Of a DNA stretch of 64,000 nt, positions 22,229 through 38,914 are shown in pieces. Location: assembly GCA_963693365.1 (NCBI GenBank), contig CAVNZM010000005.1, positions 2,604,001 to 2,668,000 of the forward strand, given 5' to 3'. The notes below the pieces were generated by a model. That model was not told the DNA's origin, ran no database searches, and saw only the letters and a program-made list of their open reading frames with translations. Every line of letters begins with the position of its first letter. The first letter of the stretch is position 1. Source of the DNA: Amoebidium appalachense. Taxonomy: Eukaryota; Ichthyosporea. Both the position numbers and the translations under genes were made by a program.

Positions 22229-22545
22229 AGTCTCTCTGAGTACTCCCCCCCCCCCCCCCCCCCTCCCTATTTCTGCCATTTGAATGTTTTATAGCGCATA
22301 TATGAGTAGCTGACATGTACAAATAGGCGACACCCCGTGCCGGCCCCTGCAACACACAAGGCTTTGTCTGAGCGGCTATAAACGAGCAATACCAACAGCT
22401 AAAAAGGCATTTCTAGTAGTCACTTTGAGTGCTGTCGAGTGTCGACGTCTCCCTGCGGCCCGGCTCAACATACCTATGTATGTTGCCGCTGCGCAGGCGA
22501 CATGGTAGTGCCGAGCAGGCGGTGTAGTAGTGCCGAGCCACTTAC

Positions 22546-22708
22546 ATAAGCCAGTGGGTACATAGCCTTGGCCGAGACTACATTTCTAGTACGTTCAACA
22601 AAAGTTCGACTGTCCATCATGATGGTCACATTGACCAGTGAGTGACCCGACTCACACGCCCATCTTGAACAGCAGAGCCGTGCCCGACCACACGGCGCTG
22701 TCACAATT
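22546..22708 (-). CDS. Two candidate small exons of an unidentified gene
   Basis: On the minus strand, exon 22656-22708 (NCDSAVWSGTALLFKMG) ends at a GTGAGT donor in phase 2. After a 46-nt intron ending in ACAG, exon 22546-22609 (RTFVERTRNVVSAKAMYPLAY) resumes with one base and ends at a GTAAGT donor. Phases agree and both donors are strong. I do not recognise the protein; the Ngaro-like insertion lies downstream and may have disrupted the gene. Confidence 0.25.
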
Positions 22709-22945
22709 CTTCAAGTTCAATCAAGTTGCACACGAATTCATGAATTCAAGTTTGTATACGTATGTTCCTACTTTTTTGTGAGTCTGCCGTGAACTGGATA
22801 GTCGAATGCAAGAGAAACGCTTGTTTCCGTCCCATAGGCGTCCATTAATATTGGTATCTGTAGATACACAATGGATAACAGTTTTGCCCTGGTGCATGTG
22901 CTTGAGCTCGAGACGTGGAACACTAGGCAGGGCACCGGCCGGGGC

Positions 22946-22987
<42 letters not shown>

Positions 22988-23002
22988 GGGGGAGGGGGGG
23001 GG

Positions 23003-23149
23003 TTTGAATGCGTCAAAAAGTACGAAGTACACAAGAACAAACGGATAACACGATGCAGAATGCAAGCCATACATAAAGAGTATGCATAATAAGCAGAGCC
23101 CATCCTCAGGGGGGGCCCACGTCATCCACAGTACCCGAGTTTCGACCTA
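23003..23149 (+). repeat. Copy 1 of a G-run-bounded dispersed repeat (first ~147 bp)
   Basis: It begins tttgaatgcgtcaaaaagta right after an A-run/G-run mosaic and is cut at gacct by a new G run. Other copies: 23273, 23659, 26859 and 56396. Confidence 0.9.
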
Positions 23150-23272
23150 GGGGGGGGGGGGGGGGGGGGGGGCAAGCCGAGAAATTAAAAACGGGCTGCC
23201 TGTACTTGTGTGTGTGTGTGTGGGTGTGGGTGGGTGGGTGGCCATTGGGGGGGGGGGGGGGGGGGGGGGGGT

Positions 23273-23579
23273 TTTGAATGCGTCAAAAAGTACGAAGTAC
23301 ACAAGAACAAACGGATAACACGATGCAGAATGCAAGCCATACATAAAGAGTATGCATAATAAGCAGAGCCCATCCTCAGGGGGGGCCCACGTCATCCACA
23401 GTACCCGAGTTTCGACCTATTCCCCTCGTTAACGAAACCCAACTCAGATACTGTTTCACTTGAACATGAGTAGGTCACCCGTCTTGATCAGAGACGAGCA
23501 GGGTTGCTTATGCAGGCAAGGGCAGTGGGAAAGGCCGGGGGTTAAAGTTGCAGCAGTAAGCAGAAGCAAGAAAAATATA
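23273..23579 (+). repeat. Copy 2 of the G-run-bounded repeat (~307 bp, longest)
   Basis: The longest shared extent together with the copy at 26859: from tttgaatgcg to aaaaatata. Preceded by a G run; continues into unique sequence on the right. No convincing coding capacity. Confidence 0.9.
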
Positions 23580-23658
23580 GATAGGAACTCAGGAGACGGG
23601 GCTTCTAGGAAGCTCCCCCGTCGATACCTAAGTCGATACTTCCCTGGGGGGGGGGGGG

Positions 23659-23870
23659 TTTGAATGCGTCAAAAAGTACGAAGTACACAAGAACAAACGG
23701 ATAACACGATGCAGAATGCAAGCCATACATAAAGAGTATGCATAATAAGCAGAGCCCATCCTCAGGGGGGGCCCACGTCATCCACAGTACCCGAGTTTCG
23801 ACCTATTCCCCTCGTTAACGAAACCCAACTCAGATACTGTTTCACTTGAACATGAGTAGGTCACCCGTCT
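23659..23870 (+). repeat. Copy 3 of the G-run-bounded repeat (~212 bp)
   Basis: Cut after cacccgtct by a G run (23871-23897). Confidence 0.9.
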
Positions 23871-23944
23871 GGGGGGGGGGGGGGGGGGGGGGGGGGGAGA
23901 CAACGAGGCAGGCCAATAAACAGAAGCACGAGCCATTCAGCACA

Positions 23945-23950
23945 TTTATT
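23945..23950 (-). promoter_or_regulatory. AATAAA polyadenylation signal of the TRAP-beta gene
   Basis: AATAAA on the minus strand, 6 nt after the TAA stop at 23957-23959. Confidence 0.5.
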
Positions 23951-23956
23951 AACCAT

Positions 23957-24743
23957 TTACTTCATCTTCTTGGAGCCACCATCGAGGCGAGATGCGGATT
24001 TCTGCACAGCGAGCAGGGGCAGAACGAGCATGACGGCACTGCCCGCAGCATAGTAGATCCACTCAACCTGCAGGAAAGAGGGTTAACACAAAGTAGCAAA
24101 AAGCAGAGAGAAAAGGGAGACGTGGGCATAATTGGACGGAAGAAAGAAGATTAGGCCAATGAACTGAGCACTCATTATCATGGGGCTGTTAGAATCATGG
24201 TGACAACATTTATGATTGTACCATACACGTACACGTGCGCAGGTTATAATGGGGCTGTTAGAATCATGGTGACAACATTTATGATTGTACCATACACGTA
24301 CACGTGCCTGCGCATTTGTAGGTAAACACACAAAAACATAATCACCACACATTATGACACAAAAACACACGCGCCTGCGCTCGCGCACACACATACGCAC
24401 GCACGCACTCACGCGCGCACACGCACACACGCGCGCACACGCACACACACACAAACACCTGCAGAGCCCCATCTACTAACCCATATTAAATCCCACACAA
24501 GTCGAAGGCTGCTTGCGTTCACAATCTACGCCTGACCACATCAACAAAAAGGGAAGCCCTTCCTACCTATCACAGACGAACAAACGATACCAACCCTATA
24601 TGCCCTATACACCTGCCGAACCAAACCATGCGCAACACGCTACAAAAGAAACACAAACATACACGCATACACGCATCAGGCTCACGGTAACTCAACAACA
24701 ACACATACAGACACACAAAAACACCCATACCCTTCCCCCTGCC

Positions 24744-24809
<66 letters not shown>

Positions 24810-24824
24810 ACGCGTGCACACACA

Positions 24825-24875
<51 letters not shown>

Positions 24876-25719
24876 ACACATACGCACCGTGTGCGGGGAG
24901 TTGTAAATGTAGTAGCTCTCCTGGGGGTAGGCCGTGAACTCAACGTTGGGGAAAGACGTGTAGCCTGTGACCTTCTGCTTGCCAATACCATGTCAGAACA
25001 CAAGAAACATGTTCCATAGCAAGCATCATTATCATGTCATCTGGCATGCATGAGCTCAATAGGAACTTCCACATCACGCGTGCGTGTGGTTTCACACCAC
25101 ATCCTTGCCCCGAGGGGGAGAAAAAGCCCCGGGGAGGGGGGGGGGGGGGGGGTAAACACACTACTCGGTGTTGAGCTGGTCCCAGTAACCTTTCAGGTCC
25201 ATCTAAAAATCAACCCTCTCCCCATCCCCGTCTCCTCCCCCCCCCCCCCCCCCCGCTTTGGGCTCAGGTTGCATAACTAAATGCAGATAAGCACCCGGGG
25301 GGGGGGGGGGGGAATAGGTTAGTGCGAGTAAAAACGCACGAAGACACAACGGACAATATAGGGGCAGATCATGATTTGCACAGTAGGAAAAAAAGGAGTG
25401 TGAGTTTTGAAGCAGAGTCTAGATTCAGGTGAAGCAGGGTGGGCCAGCAGGAGAGGGAGGGGAGGAGGGCGGGGTCATAAAGGCATAACAAGAGCTTGGC
25501 CCTTCGACCTCTTTCTTCACCCATAAACCGAAAAAAATTGGCGTGCAGGCTGTACCCCGATCATCTAGAAAACTGTCATTCCGGTAACAGATTTAGAAAA
25601 CACACTGACTATACGTGGATGCTTCCGTCCCCCCCCCACCACCCTCTTCTCTTCACAAGGTGGTGGGGGTGGGGGCGAGGGTGGACGTGGGGTTGGTGCT
25701 GGGGTTGGGTGGGTGAGTG

Positions 25720-25750
<31 letters not shown>

Positions 25751-25849
25751 TGCCTCTTCGCCGTTGTAGTAGGTGAAGTTTGTGGCAGTCATGTTGAAGG
25801 TGACGGGCTTGTCCGCCTGGTAGATTAGCACGTGCGTCACATTGCTCTG

Positions 25850-25911
<62 letters not shown>

Positions 25912-27458
25912 TGTGTGTGTGCGCGCGCGTGAGCATGTGTGTGTGTGTAGGAAAGAAAAGGGAGCCAGAAAAAGAAGTGATTAGTAAGCACACACAGATC
26001 ATGTATACCTCCGTGGTGTTCGTGCAAGTAAGACAGACTATGGTTCCAAAACGGTGGGGTGTGAAGGTCTAACCTCGGGCATGAAGGTTTGCCCACGGGC
26101 AGTGGTTGGTTAGTCGGTCCGGTTGATTTGTAGTTGGGGGGAATGCATGAGAGGGTGCCAACGTGAAATCAAACATACAAAACAGAAACCAAATTTGTGC
26201 AGGAAGAAGCCACCCCCTCATTTACAAACAACCTGTGTAAATGTGCCTAGCATTTACATAGGAGAGTGGAGTGTATTGAAGGGGAAGGAGGGAGGGAGGG
26301 AGGGAGGGGGGGGGGGGGGGGGGGGGGGAGGGGGGGAGGGTAACACTAAGTGCTTTGGTGTCTTTCGATTGTGTTGTGTGTGTGTGTGTGCGCGCGCGCA
26401 CGCATGTCTGTGCGTGGTGTGTTCGTGCACAAGTATAATTCACGTGAATGCTTGCTGCTAGCATCCACAGGGCATTGCGCTGTCGTATACAATCGTAAAG
26501 GTGGGTATTGCAGAGTGTGTGTGCGCGCGCGTGCGCGTGTGCGTGTACGCGCGTACACAGGTCTGTGTGTAATTGTAGATGCCTGATTGTGAGTTTGTGA
26601 GTGTTGTGCGTGTGCGTGTGGGTGCGCGTGTGTGTCCGCGCATGCGTGCCGGTCGTCTGTGTATTATGTTTGCCACTTTCAAAATATGCAACTGTCTCTG
26701 CAGTCGAGTTCAGAGGACCATGACCTCGAACTATGCCGTAGACGCGATATTCCCTTCCTCGGAAGAGGGGGGAGGGGGGGGGGGGGGGGGGGGGGGGGGT
26801 TCGTATGCATCATGGAGTGCGAATTACACAACAGGGAGAAGGGGGGGGGGAGGGGGGGTTTGAATGCGTCAAAAAGTACGAAGTACACAAGAACAAACGG
26901 ATAACACGATGCAGAATGCAAGCCATACATAAAGAGTATGCATAATAAGCAGAGCCCATCCTCAGGGGGGGGCCACGTCATCCACAGTACCCGAGTTTCG
27001 ACCTATTCCCCTCGTTAACGAAACCCAACTCAGATACTGTTTCACTTGAACATGAGTAGGTCACCCGTCTTGATCAGAGACGAGCAGGGTTGCGTATGCA
27101 GGCAAGGGCAGTGGGAAAGGCCGGGGATTAAAGTTGCAGCAGTAAGCAGAAGCAAGAAAAATATATGGGGGGGGGATTACACTACAGAGAACAAAGACAA
27201 TGCAGACGAGAACACGGTGCAGCACATGGAATTGAGGGCCCACACGTACACACACAGTATGCCGCACAAAAAGGACAGTGTTACACGTGTGTGTGTGTGT
27301 GGTGGTGGTGGGGTCGGGTTAAAGGGATGGGGGGGGGAGGGGGGGTCTGAGAGCGCCATAAAGTACGAAGTACACATGATGCAGAGTGCAAATCATACAT
27401 TAAGAGTATGCATAATAAGCAGAGCCCATCCTCGAGGGAAGGGGCGGGCGGCCGGGCG

Positions 27459-27490
<32 letters not shown>

Positions 27491-29473
27491 TGGTTACTTG
27501 GGGATGGTGTCAAACTTGATGGTCTCGAGGCCGTGCACGAGGGTGAAGTATTGCGCTGGGAAGCCAACCTCCTTGAGTTCCAGGCCGGTCACATCCCTGC
27601 AGCACGTGCAGTGTCAGTGTGTGTGTGTGTATTTGGAAAGGGGGGTGGGGGGTGGGGGGATATGTGTGTTTGTGTGTGTGCATGTGTGGGCGGGCACAAG
27701 TGCATGAGCGTTTTTGAGAGCACGCATGCACAAAGCAGTACACCTCTACCTCTCTTGCCATCTGTCCCCCCCCTCCCCCCCCCCCTCCTCCCCTTCCCCT
27801 GGTCCATCCTAGTCTTACTCGCCCCATCCCCCAGGACACACAATCCCATAACCCCAACACTATTGCATGTGGTAGAAATCCTGATACCAGGACAAACCCG
27901 AAAAACACGTGATACCTGACACAGAATCAGAGAAACACCAATTATTTTTAATGTGCCACCCCCTACTATCAAACCCCACACATGTGTTCGTGTGGTGTTA
28001 GCGAATGAGTGACTATTTCTCTGGCACAACATCCACACTCCGCCGTCATTTGGAAGTCAGACAGAGCTCTAGCGTGTGCCACAAACATAAGAGAGGATGC
28101 AACGTTTTGTCACGCAGCACTGGTGTAAGCGGCACATACGATTACTACAATAGCAAAAAAGGCATGAATGAAATGCCCAGGTGTTTGTGTACGTACACAT
28201 GCACGGCCACCAAAGATGACAACTAGAGCCAATCCTTTTAGAGTAAAGAAAGTGGAGGGGGAAACAGAACAAGTAATAGACAAACCAACACTTAAATGTG
28301 CCACCCCCTACTATCAAACCCCACACATGAATTCGTGTGGTGTTAGCGAATGAGTGGCTATTTCTCTGGCACAACATCCACACTCCGCCGTCATTTAGAA
28401 GTCAGACAGATCTCTAGCGTGTGCTATAAAGCCAATAACATGCAAACGTCAAACTCGACAAAACAGGTACACTGGGATGAATCACAAAATGGTGCATCAC
28501 ACGTACAAGCCCTGCAGCACCCAGTATGTGCATCGCCTGCCAGTAGCGCTGTTTCTCCCTTTCTCTCTCTCCCTCCCTTCCTCACCGTCCACCTACCCCC
28601 TTACCCTGCCCTCTACCCCCCCCCTCCCCCCCCCCCCTCCCCGCCACCCACCGACACGCACACAGACACTAACTGGCAAACTAATGCATACACAACTACA
28701 CCAACAGGCTTTGTTATTCAATACAATGTGTTCATGGGGGAAGCCTAAACACCAAAGCAACCCAACACATTCATAACACACCCTAAATCCAAAATGTGCC
28801 ACCCCCTACTATCAAACCCCACACATGAGTTCGTGTGGTGTTAGCGAATGAGTGGCTATTTCTCTTGCACAACATCCACACTCCGCCGTCATTTAGAACT
28901 CAGACAGAGCTCTAGCGTGTGCCAAAATCCTCCCCTACTCCGTCAAACACACACACATACACATTAAAAACCATCATTAAGGAATCGACCTGCTAGACAC
29001 GGACACATGTACAAGACAATATTCAAGCCTGCAACCATATTGCATCAAATTAAGGCATGACAAGCACGGTACAAACGCACCAAGGCATGGATGCTTTCTC
29101 AGGCAGACGATCATACACTGTATAAGAAAACCGAACAGACCGAAGACCCCCCCCCCCCCCCCCCCCTCCCTACCACCACCACCACCCACCCACTCACCCA
29201 CCCACCTGCTTGTACACACAGAAACAAGATCTACACATGCTCAATACCATCGGCCTAACTGCGGTGTAATCCCAAGTTCCATCCTAGTCAAACAGGAATT
29301 ATTGGGCGCAGGCATAGTTCGATGAGTGTGACAATGACTTAACCTACTTCAGCACACACAAAGGTATTCATGTGTCAATGTGCTTGCACGGACGGAAACA
29401 GGGAGAAGGGGAACATGGTGTCGAAAGACACAAAAAGAAGAAGAGCTGTAAAACGGCATTCACTCTTTTGGGT

Positions 29474-29506
<33 letters not shown>

Positions 29507-30703
29507 AGAAGTCACTTCCGTGTGCACAAAAGGAGGTGTAGGGATATGCAAGGGGGCAATCATTACTTGTTTCCAATATTGATGAAGGTGTATTGCACAG
29601 TGATGTCCTTCGTGGCCACCAGCACGCTGTTTGTGATGCGTTTTGACGCCATGATGAATGCCCCCTCAACATCTGCAGGTCCGCTCAGCGGGTCCGCACC
29701 CAGCTGGGCGCAGGCCCCCGCAACAACGGAGAGCAGAGCGGCAACGTATTTCAACTGTTTGGGGGAAGAAGGCTTAAGGTCAAGTTCTATGCAGGAAGGT
29801 GGGGAGGAGGATGGGTGGGGGATTCCTCCATGTTGTTGGGTGTAGACAGCTAAGTGTGGCAAGGGGTGTGTGCTTGTGTTTTGAGAAAAAAGGGGGGGGG
29901 CAAAGAGGGGGGAGGGCTGGAGGGCTGGCAAGGGAACGAAAAGGAACAGTGAGAGTTCTTCTGGCAGTGATAAAACCGAAGGGAAGAGACTACCACAAGA
30001 AGGTGTGTGGAACAGGGAAAGCCACGACATACTGAAGTTAGGGACTGCAGCCAGAACCAGCCAAAAGCATCAATGTAACAGGCAACTATGTTGCGAGTAG
30101 GCAGGTTCGTGCAGGAACCACAGGCACAAATTTTGGAGTGTGGTTAGATATTGGGGGGGGGGGGGGGGGGTGCTTTTCGTAGGTGGCAAGAGCATATATC
30201 CATACGTGCTTCCCGATCTTAATGTGTGGGTATGTGTGGTTGCAAAAAGAGTGTGCCCGGTAAGTGTGTGCGTGCAATGTGTGCATGCGCCAGGTAGTAT
30301 AAGGAAGCGGTGAGCTCGTGGGTGTATATAGTATTTTATGTGCCCCTACAGCGTTCGTGTTGTGGAGTGCACAGGTGGGTGTGCACGCGTACACTTAGGT
30401 GTGTGTGTGTGTGTGTTTGTGTAAGTGTGTGTCCTAGTGTGCAGATCTATGAAGGCGCATGTCCAGCCGGTTCTTGGTGTAATCCCGGGAATAGGCCCAC
30501 AAAACAACCAAAATACCTGCAATAAACAGCAATACCACCACATCTATGAACTGTAACTTATGAGACACAAGAAAGTGTGAAGGCACGTGTCTCTAGATGG
30601 AATGGCCCCACAACATGTCGCCAAAAACACAGGTAAGAAACGGGTATCTAGCACAATAGCAGCCTAAATTCCAAGCTACATATAGAGGCATTATGCTTAC
30701 CAT
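23957..30703 (-). CDS. SSR2: Translocon-associated protein subunit beta (TRAP-beta), six exons
   Basis: An ER membrane glycoprotein of the TRAP complex at the Sec61 translocon. Exons in order: 30701-30703 (ATG only), 29567-29754, 27498-27596, 25754-25850, 24888-24974, 23957-24067. They total 585 nt (194 aa plus stop) with matching phases; animal TRAP-beta is about 183 aa. Seen: signal peptide ([16 protein letters not shown]); the family stretch [30 protein letters not shown]-glycosylation sequons NVT, NMT, NFT in the lumenal part; VEWIYY followed by one membrane segment; C-terminal KKMK, a KKxx ER-retrieval signal. The intron after exon 4 uses a GC donor (GAG|GCATGC). The ATG-only first exon (ATG|GTAAGC) is inferred, because exon 2 opens with TTG behind an acceptor. 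Introns of 0.8-1.9 kb are packed with microsatellites. Confidence 0.85.
24175..24312. repeat. Two tandem 69-bp units in the last TRAP-beta intron
   Basis: Two near-identical copies starting tggggctgttagaatcatgg, 69 bp apart. Confidence 0.9.
26859..27165 (+). repeat. Copy 4 of the G-run-bounded repeat (~307 bp)
   Basis: Same extent as copy 2 and bounded by G runs on both sides. A diverged partial copy follows at about 27346-27434, also after a G run. Confidence 0.9.
27950..28923. repeat. Three direct copies of a ~130-bp repeat in a TRAP-beta intron
   Basis: Copies at 27950-28080, 28295-28424 and 28793-28923, each from aatgtgccaccccc to agcgtgtgc, separated by unique sequence. Each contains the inverted repeat cacacatgagttcgtgtgg. 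All three lie in one intron (27597-29566). Confidence 0.9.
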
Positions 30704-31081
30704 TCTAAACTATATAGTTGCCGTTGAAGAGGAAAGGGGGAGGAAACCAAGAAACCTAAACGTAAAAACAAACGAAACTGAGACTGGGGGACACCTGTGT
30801 GCGTTGTGGCGGGAATATTTGCAAAATGGTTGTTGGGCAGCGCGCCAATCATCTGCGAGCACCTTAAATTTGTTAAAGCGGATTATGATTGGTTATAACT
30901 GATCCGATCATTCCAAACGAGATAAACGGATTGAAATATCCAATTTATCTCACTGAAGGTATTCGCTATCTCGAAATTACTGATTCGGTTATCCACCAGA
31001 TATCTCCTCATTGAGAGCAACGCCCAAGCGTATACAGGTTACCTAGAATATATCAATTATTTGGATGTTTTGCCATTAGTT

Positions 31082-31129
<48 letters not shown>

Positions 31130-31169
31130 ACCCACCCACCACTTCCTTTCCAGTTCTCCCTAAGCTTTT

Positions 31170-31208
<39 letters not shown>

Positions 31209-31263
31209 CCCCCCCCCCCCCCCCCCCCCCCGGCCCGCCTCCCCCTTCCTTTTTTTTTTGCCC

Positions 31264-31294
<31 letters not shown>

Positions 31295-31401
31295 AAAAAA
31301 CAGAGAAGAAAAAGAATACATAATCGACACACACACACACACACATACACACAACGCACACACGCACACTCACACATGCACACACACACACACAAATTTA
31401 C

Positions 31402-31436
<35 letters not shown>

Positions 31437-31514
31437 CACACACATACACACACACACACACCGTACACACAAACATAGCATGCACACACACACACACACA
31501 CACAAACATAGCAT

Positions 31515-31557
<43 letters not shown>

Positions 31558-32059
31558 CACTGGTGATAAGCACACGTGAGTACCCGTTAACAAAATTCAA
31601 TACATGACCATGCACACACAGTGACATATATATGCACTGTCACCTGAAATGATGTGCTGTATACGGTCATGGCATGATCAGTGTACATGTTTGCGCCTGA
31701 TGCCCACCGTATAGGCAGGGTGACACCATCATGAATCGGCAGCCTCGCATCATCGGAAATGCTATGTAGCCAATACCCTTATGGAAAAAACATGCTTCAA
31801 TGTTTTTTGGCATCAGGCGCAAACATGTTTGCGCCTGATGCCAAAAGCATTGATGCCATTCGCTCGGCTGCAACCTTCACAGTGCTATGTGTGTGTGTGT
31901 GTTTTTTTTTTTTTGTTTGTTTTGTTTTGTTTTGTTTTCAACGGTTTTGTTTTGTTTTGTTTTTTCATCTTCTTTTACTTTTTATTTTTTTTATTTTTCT
32001 TTCTTCCTTTTCTTTTTCTTTTTTTTTATGAGCCCAACAAAGGGGGAGGGGGGGAAGAA

Positions 32060-32091
<32 letters not shown>

Positions 32092-32393
32092 AGGGGGGCA
32101 CCTTATACATGTACAGGGACCGGTGGTTTACGTCAAAAACACGCTCAAGACGGGACAGCAAGGAGGGTGGGGGAGAGGAGCGGGGGGAGGTGGGCGGGGG
32201 AGGGGGGAGGGGGGGGGGGGGGGGGGAGGGGGTGGAATAGGTCAATCATAAGAAGTGAACAGCACATTCCCGAATCACTGATTAGGTGGTATGACTTTCA
32301 CGGCCAGGGTAGAATTCTGACGCTGCTGCCACCTGAAGAAAAAGAATGTTGAAAACCAAAAACAGAAAGGAGGCAGTACATTGCAGATCAGTA

Positions 32394-32424
<31 letters not shown>

Positions 32425-32591
32425 CCCCCCCTCCCCCCACACCACCACCACCACCACAACAACAACAACCCACACACCCACCCCGAGGGGAAAAAAAAAA
32501 AAAAAAAAAAAAAAGAAAGAAAAAAAAAGGGCAAGCACTGAAACAAGATCCAATTGAACCTTCCCCCCTTCCCCTAAGACACTCACACAAT
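30704..32591. other. Intergenic region upstream of TRAP-beta
   Basis: CCAAT motifs occur near 30845 and 30885, plausible promoter elements for TRAP-beta transcribed leftward. From 31085 the region is C-run, A-run and AC-array sequence (31085-31560), then a palindrome, T-rich and G-run sequence. No gene is supported. Confidence 0.5.
31805..31846. repeat. Perfect 42-bp palindrome
   Basis: Centred at 31825/31826, core ggcatcaggcgcaaacatgt and its complement; imperfect symmetry extends further (caatg arms). A partial copy (catgtttgcgcctgatgccc) occurs at about 31687-31706. Confidence 0.93.
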
Positions 32592-33092
32592 ACAGATGCC
32601 GTCCGCCATTAAGAACCCCCCTCTAAGTGGGGGTGAGGGGCATAATCTTATTTTTTTTAGAGGTCGCTATCATAATCTTAATGGCGCCGCGGGCCCGGGG
32701 GGAGGGGGGGGGGGGGGGGGGGGGTGGGGCAGGCAATGTAGTACTTACACGGTAGTGTAACTTTAAGGGATTGTATCGCTGGGGGGGGGGGGGGGGGGGG
32801 GGAGGGGGGGGGGGGGTGCCGGGGGAGGGGGGGGGGGGGGAGGGGGGGGGGGGGGGAGAGGGGGGGGGGGGGGGAGCAGGCAAGATTGCGCCGTTTTTGC
32901 TTCTGTTTGATGTGCTTGGCTTCCCGCCCACCCTTGCCATGCATGAATATGCATGATCCAGTATGAATTTATCTCCCGTCCGCCAATAAGATAAGCCCGA
33001 ACTCTGGTCGAGGGGCATAATCTTAAAAAAACGGGACTTGGCCGCTAGCGTTATCTTATTGGCGGCGAATCTTAATGGCGGACGGCATCTGT
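32592..33092. mobile_element. MITE-like element, 501 bp, perfect 22-bp terminal inverted repeats
   Basis: Left end acagatgccgtccgccatta, right end its exact reverse complement (33071-33092). Subterminal copies of gaggggcataatctta occur at about 32635 and 33011. The interior is G-run rich with no transposase. No target-site duplication is obvious. Confidence 0.65.
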
Positions 33093-33724
33093 GTACAGAC
33101 AGCGCTCCCCCCCCCCCCCCCCCCCCCCCCTCCTCCCCCTCCCTGGCCCCCCCCTTCCCCTCCCCCCTCCCCCTCGCTTCCCCTCCCCTCCCCCCCCTCC
33201 CCACCCCCCATCCCACACACACACACACCCGAGTTGAATGAAAGGCACAACACAATTTCTCATGTGTGTGCGTGTGCGCACGCTTGCGCACACTAAAGGG
33301 AAACCTCTACTCTGCGCCACGAGAAATGACGAGCACCATCAAACACAAATGCCATTCAATCTTCACATGCACATGTGCACATTGTGTGTGTGCTCCACAT
33401 ACCATTTCCTCGTTCTCTCTTTCACTCCAGACACACACACACAGCCGTGGGCCTGCACGCGCGCATACACACACACACACACACACATATATTACTCCTA
33501 TAATATCCCCTCCCCCCTCCCTTCCTCATACCCCCCCTCCCTTCTTCAACCCACTGCCCCTCTCTCCCCTTCCCCCCCCCCTCCCCTGCCCACACCGGCT
33601 TACCGCACACCGTGCACCATACGCGTACACACGTGTACATGATGTGCAGTGAATGCCTCTCCCATATGTCAGCGCACATTCATGTGGATACAAAATTTCA
33701 CACGAGGGCATTCTCATTTAACAG

Positions 33725-33839
33725 TGTGCCTCCTCGGCGTGTATCGTGGTATATGCAAATGACACCTGCGCCAGCAGCGCTGCAGCCCATGGTGCGGGAT
33801 CTCGCCCTGAAATCAACTAAAATGTCACGCGGCCTCTAA
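33725..33839 (+). CDS. Candidate terminal exon of an unidentified gene
   Basis: An acceptor (ttctcatttaacag) is followed, after one base, by an open frame VPPRRVSWYMQMTPAPAALQ...LKSTKMSRGL ending in TAA, with AATAAA overlapping the stop (33839-33844). I could not find upstream exons with confidence. Confidence 0.3.
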
Positions 33840-38712
<4,873 letters not shown>

Positions 38713-38773
38713 CCAATCAAAACAATGGATCTGAATGTTTACATTTCAAAGCCCACAGAGCAGGTATATAAAT
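38713..38773 (+). promoter_or_regulatory. Putative promoter of the cysteine-rich protein gene
   Basis: TATA box tatataaat at 38765-38773, 142 nt before the ATG. A CCAAT box (ccaatcaaaacaatgg) lies at about 38713, and an inverted pair of CCAAT boxes upstream (about 38653-38679). Confidence 0.55.
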
Positions 38774-38914
38774 GCGCTGCCTTGTTCGGCAGTCAAATCA
38801 TTCCAAAAGCCTGCCTTCCCGTTAGGCGAAAACAGCAACCCGCTTTCATCTCGCTGCAGCCAACGCATAAATCCAACTACTACTGCTTCAACGTTATTTT
38901 TCCCTTCCGCCACA

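Noticed and set aside
25160-25206. Possible extra TRAP-beta exon [13 protein letters not shown]
   Set aside because: No donor gives a phase compatible with the next exon, and the protein is complete without it; at most a cassette exon.
27950-28923. CRISPR-like array (three equal repeats with spacers)
   Set aside because: Repeats are 130 bp, spacers are 214-368 bp, and they lie within a eukaryotic intron.
32117-32157. Possible plus-strand 41-nt exon GPVVYVKNTLKTG with a GC donor
   Set aside because: Very short, bounded by G runs, no partner exon found.
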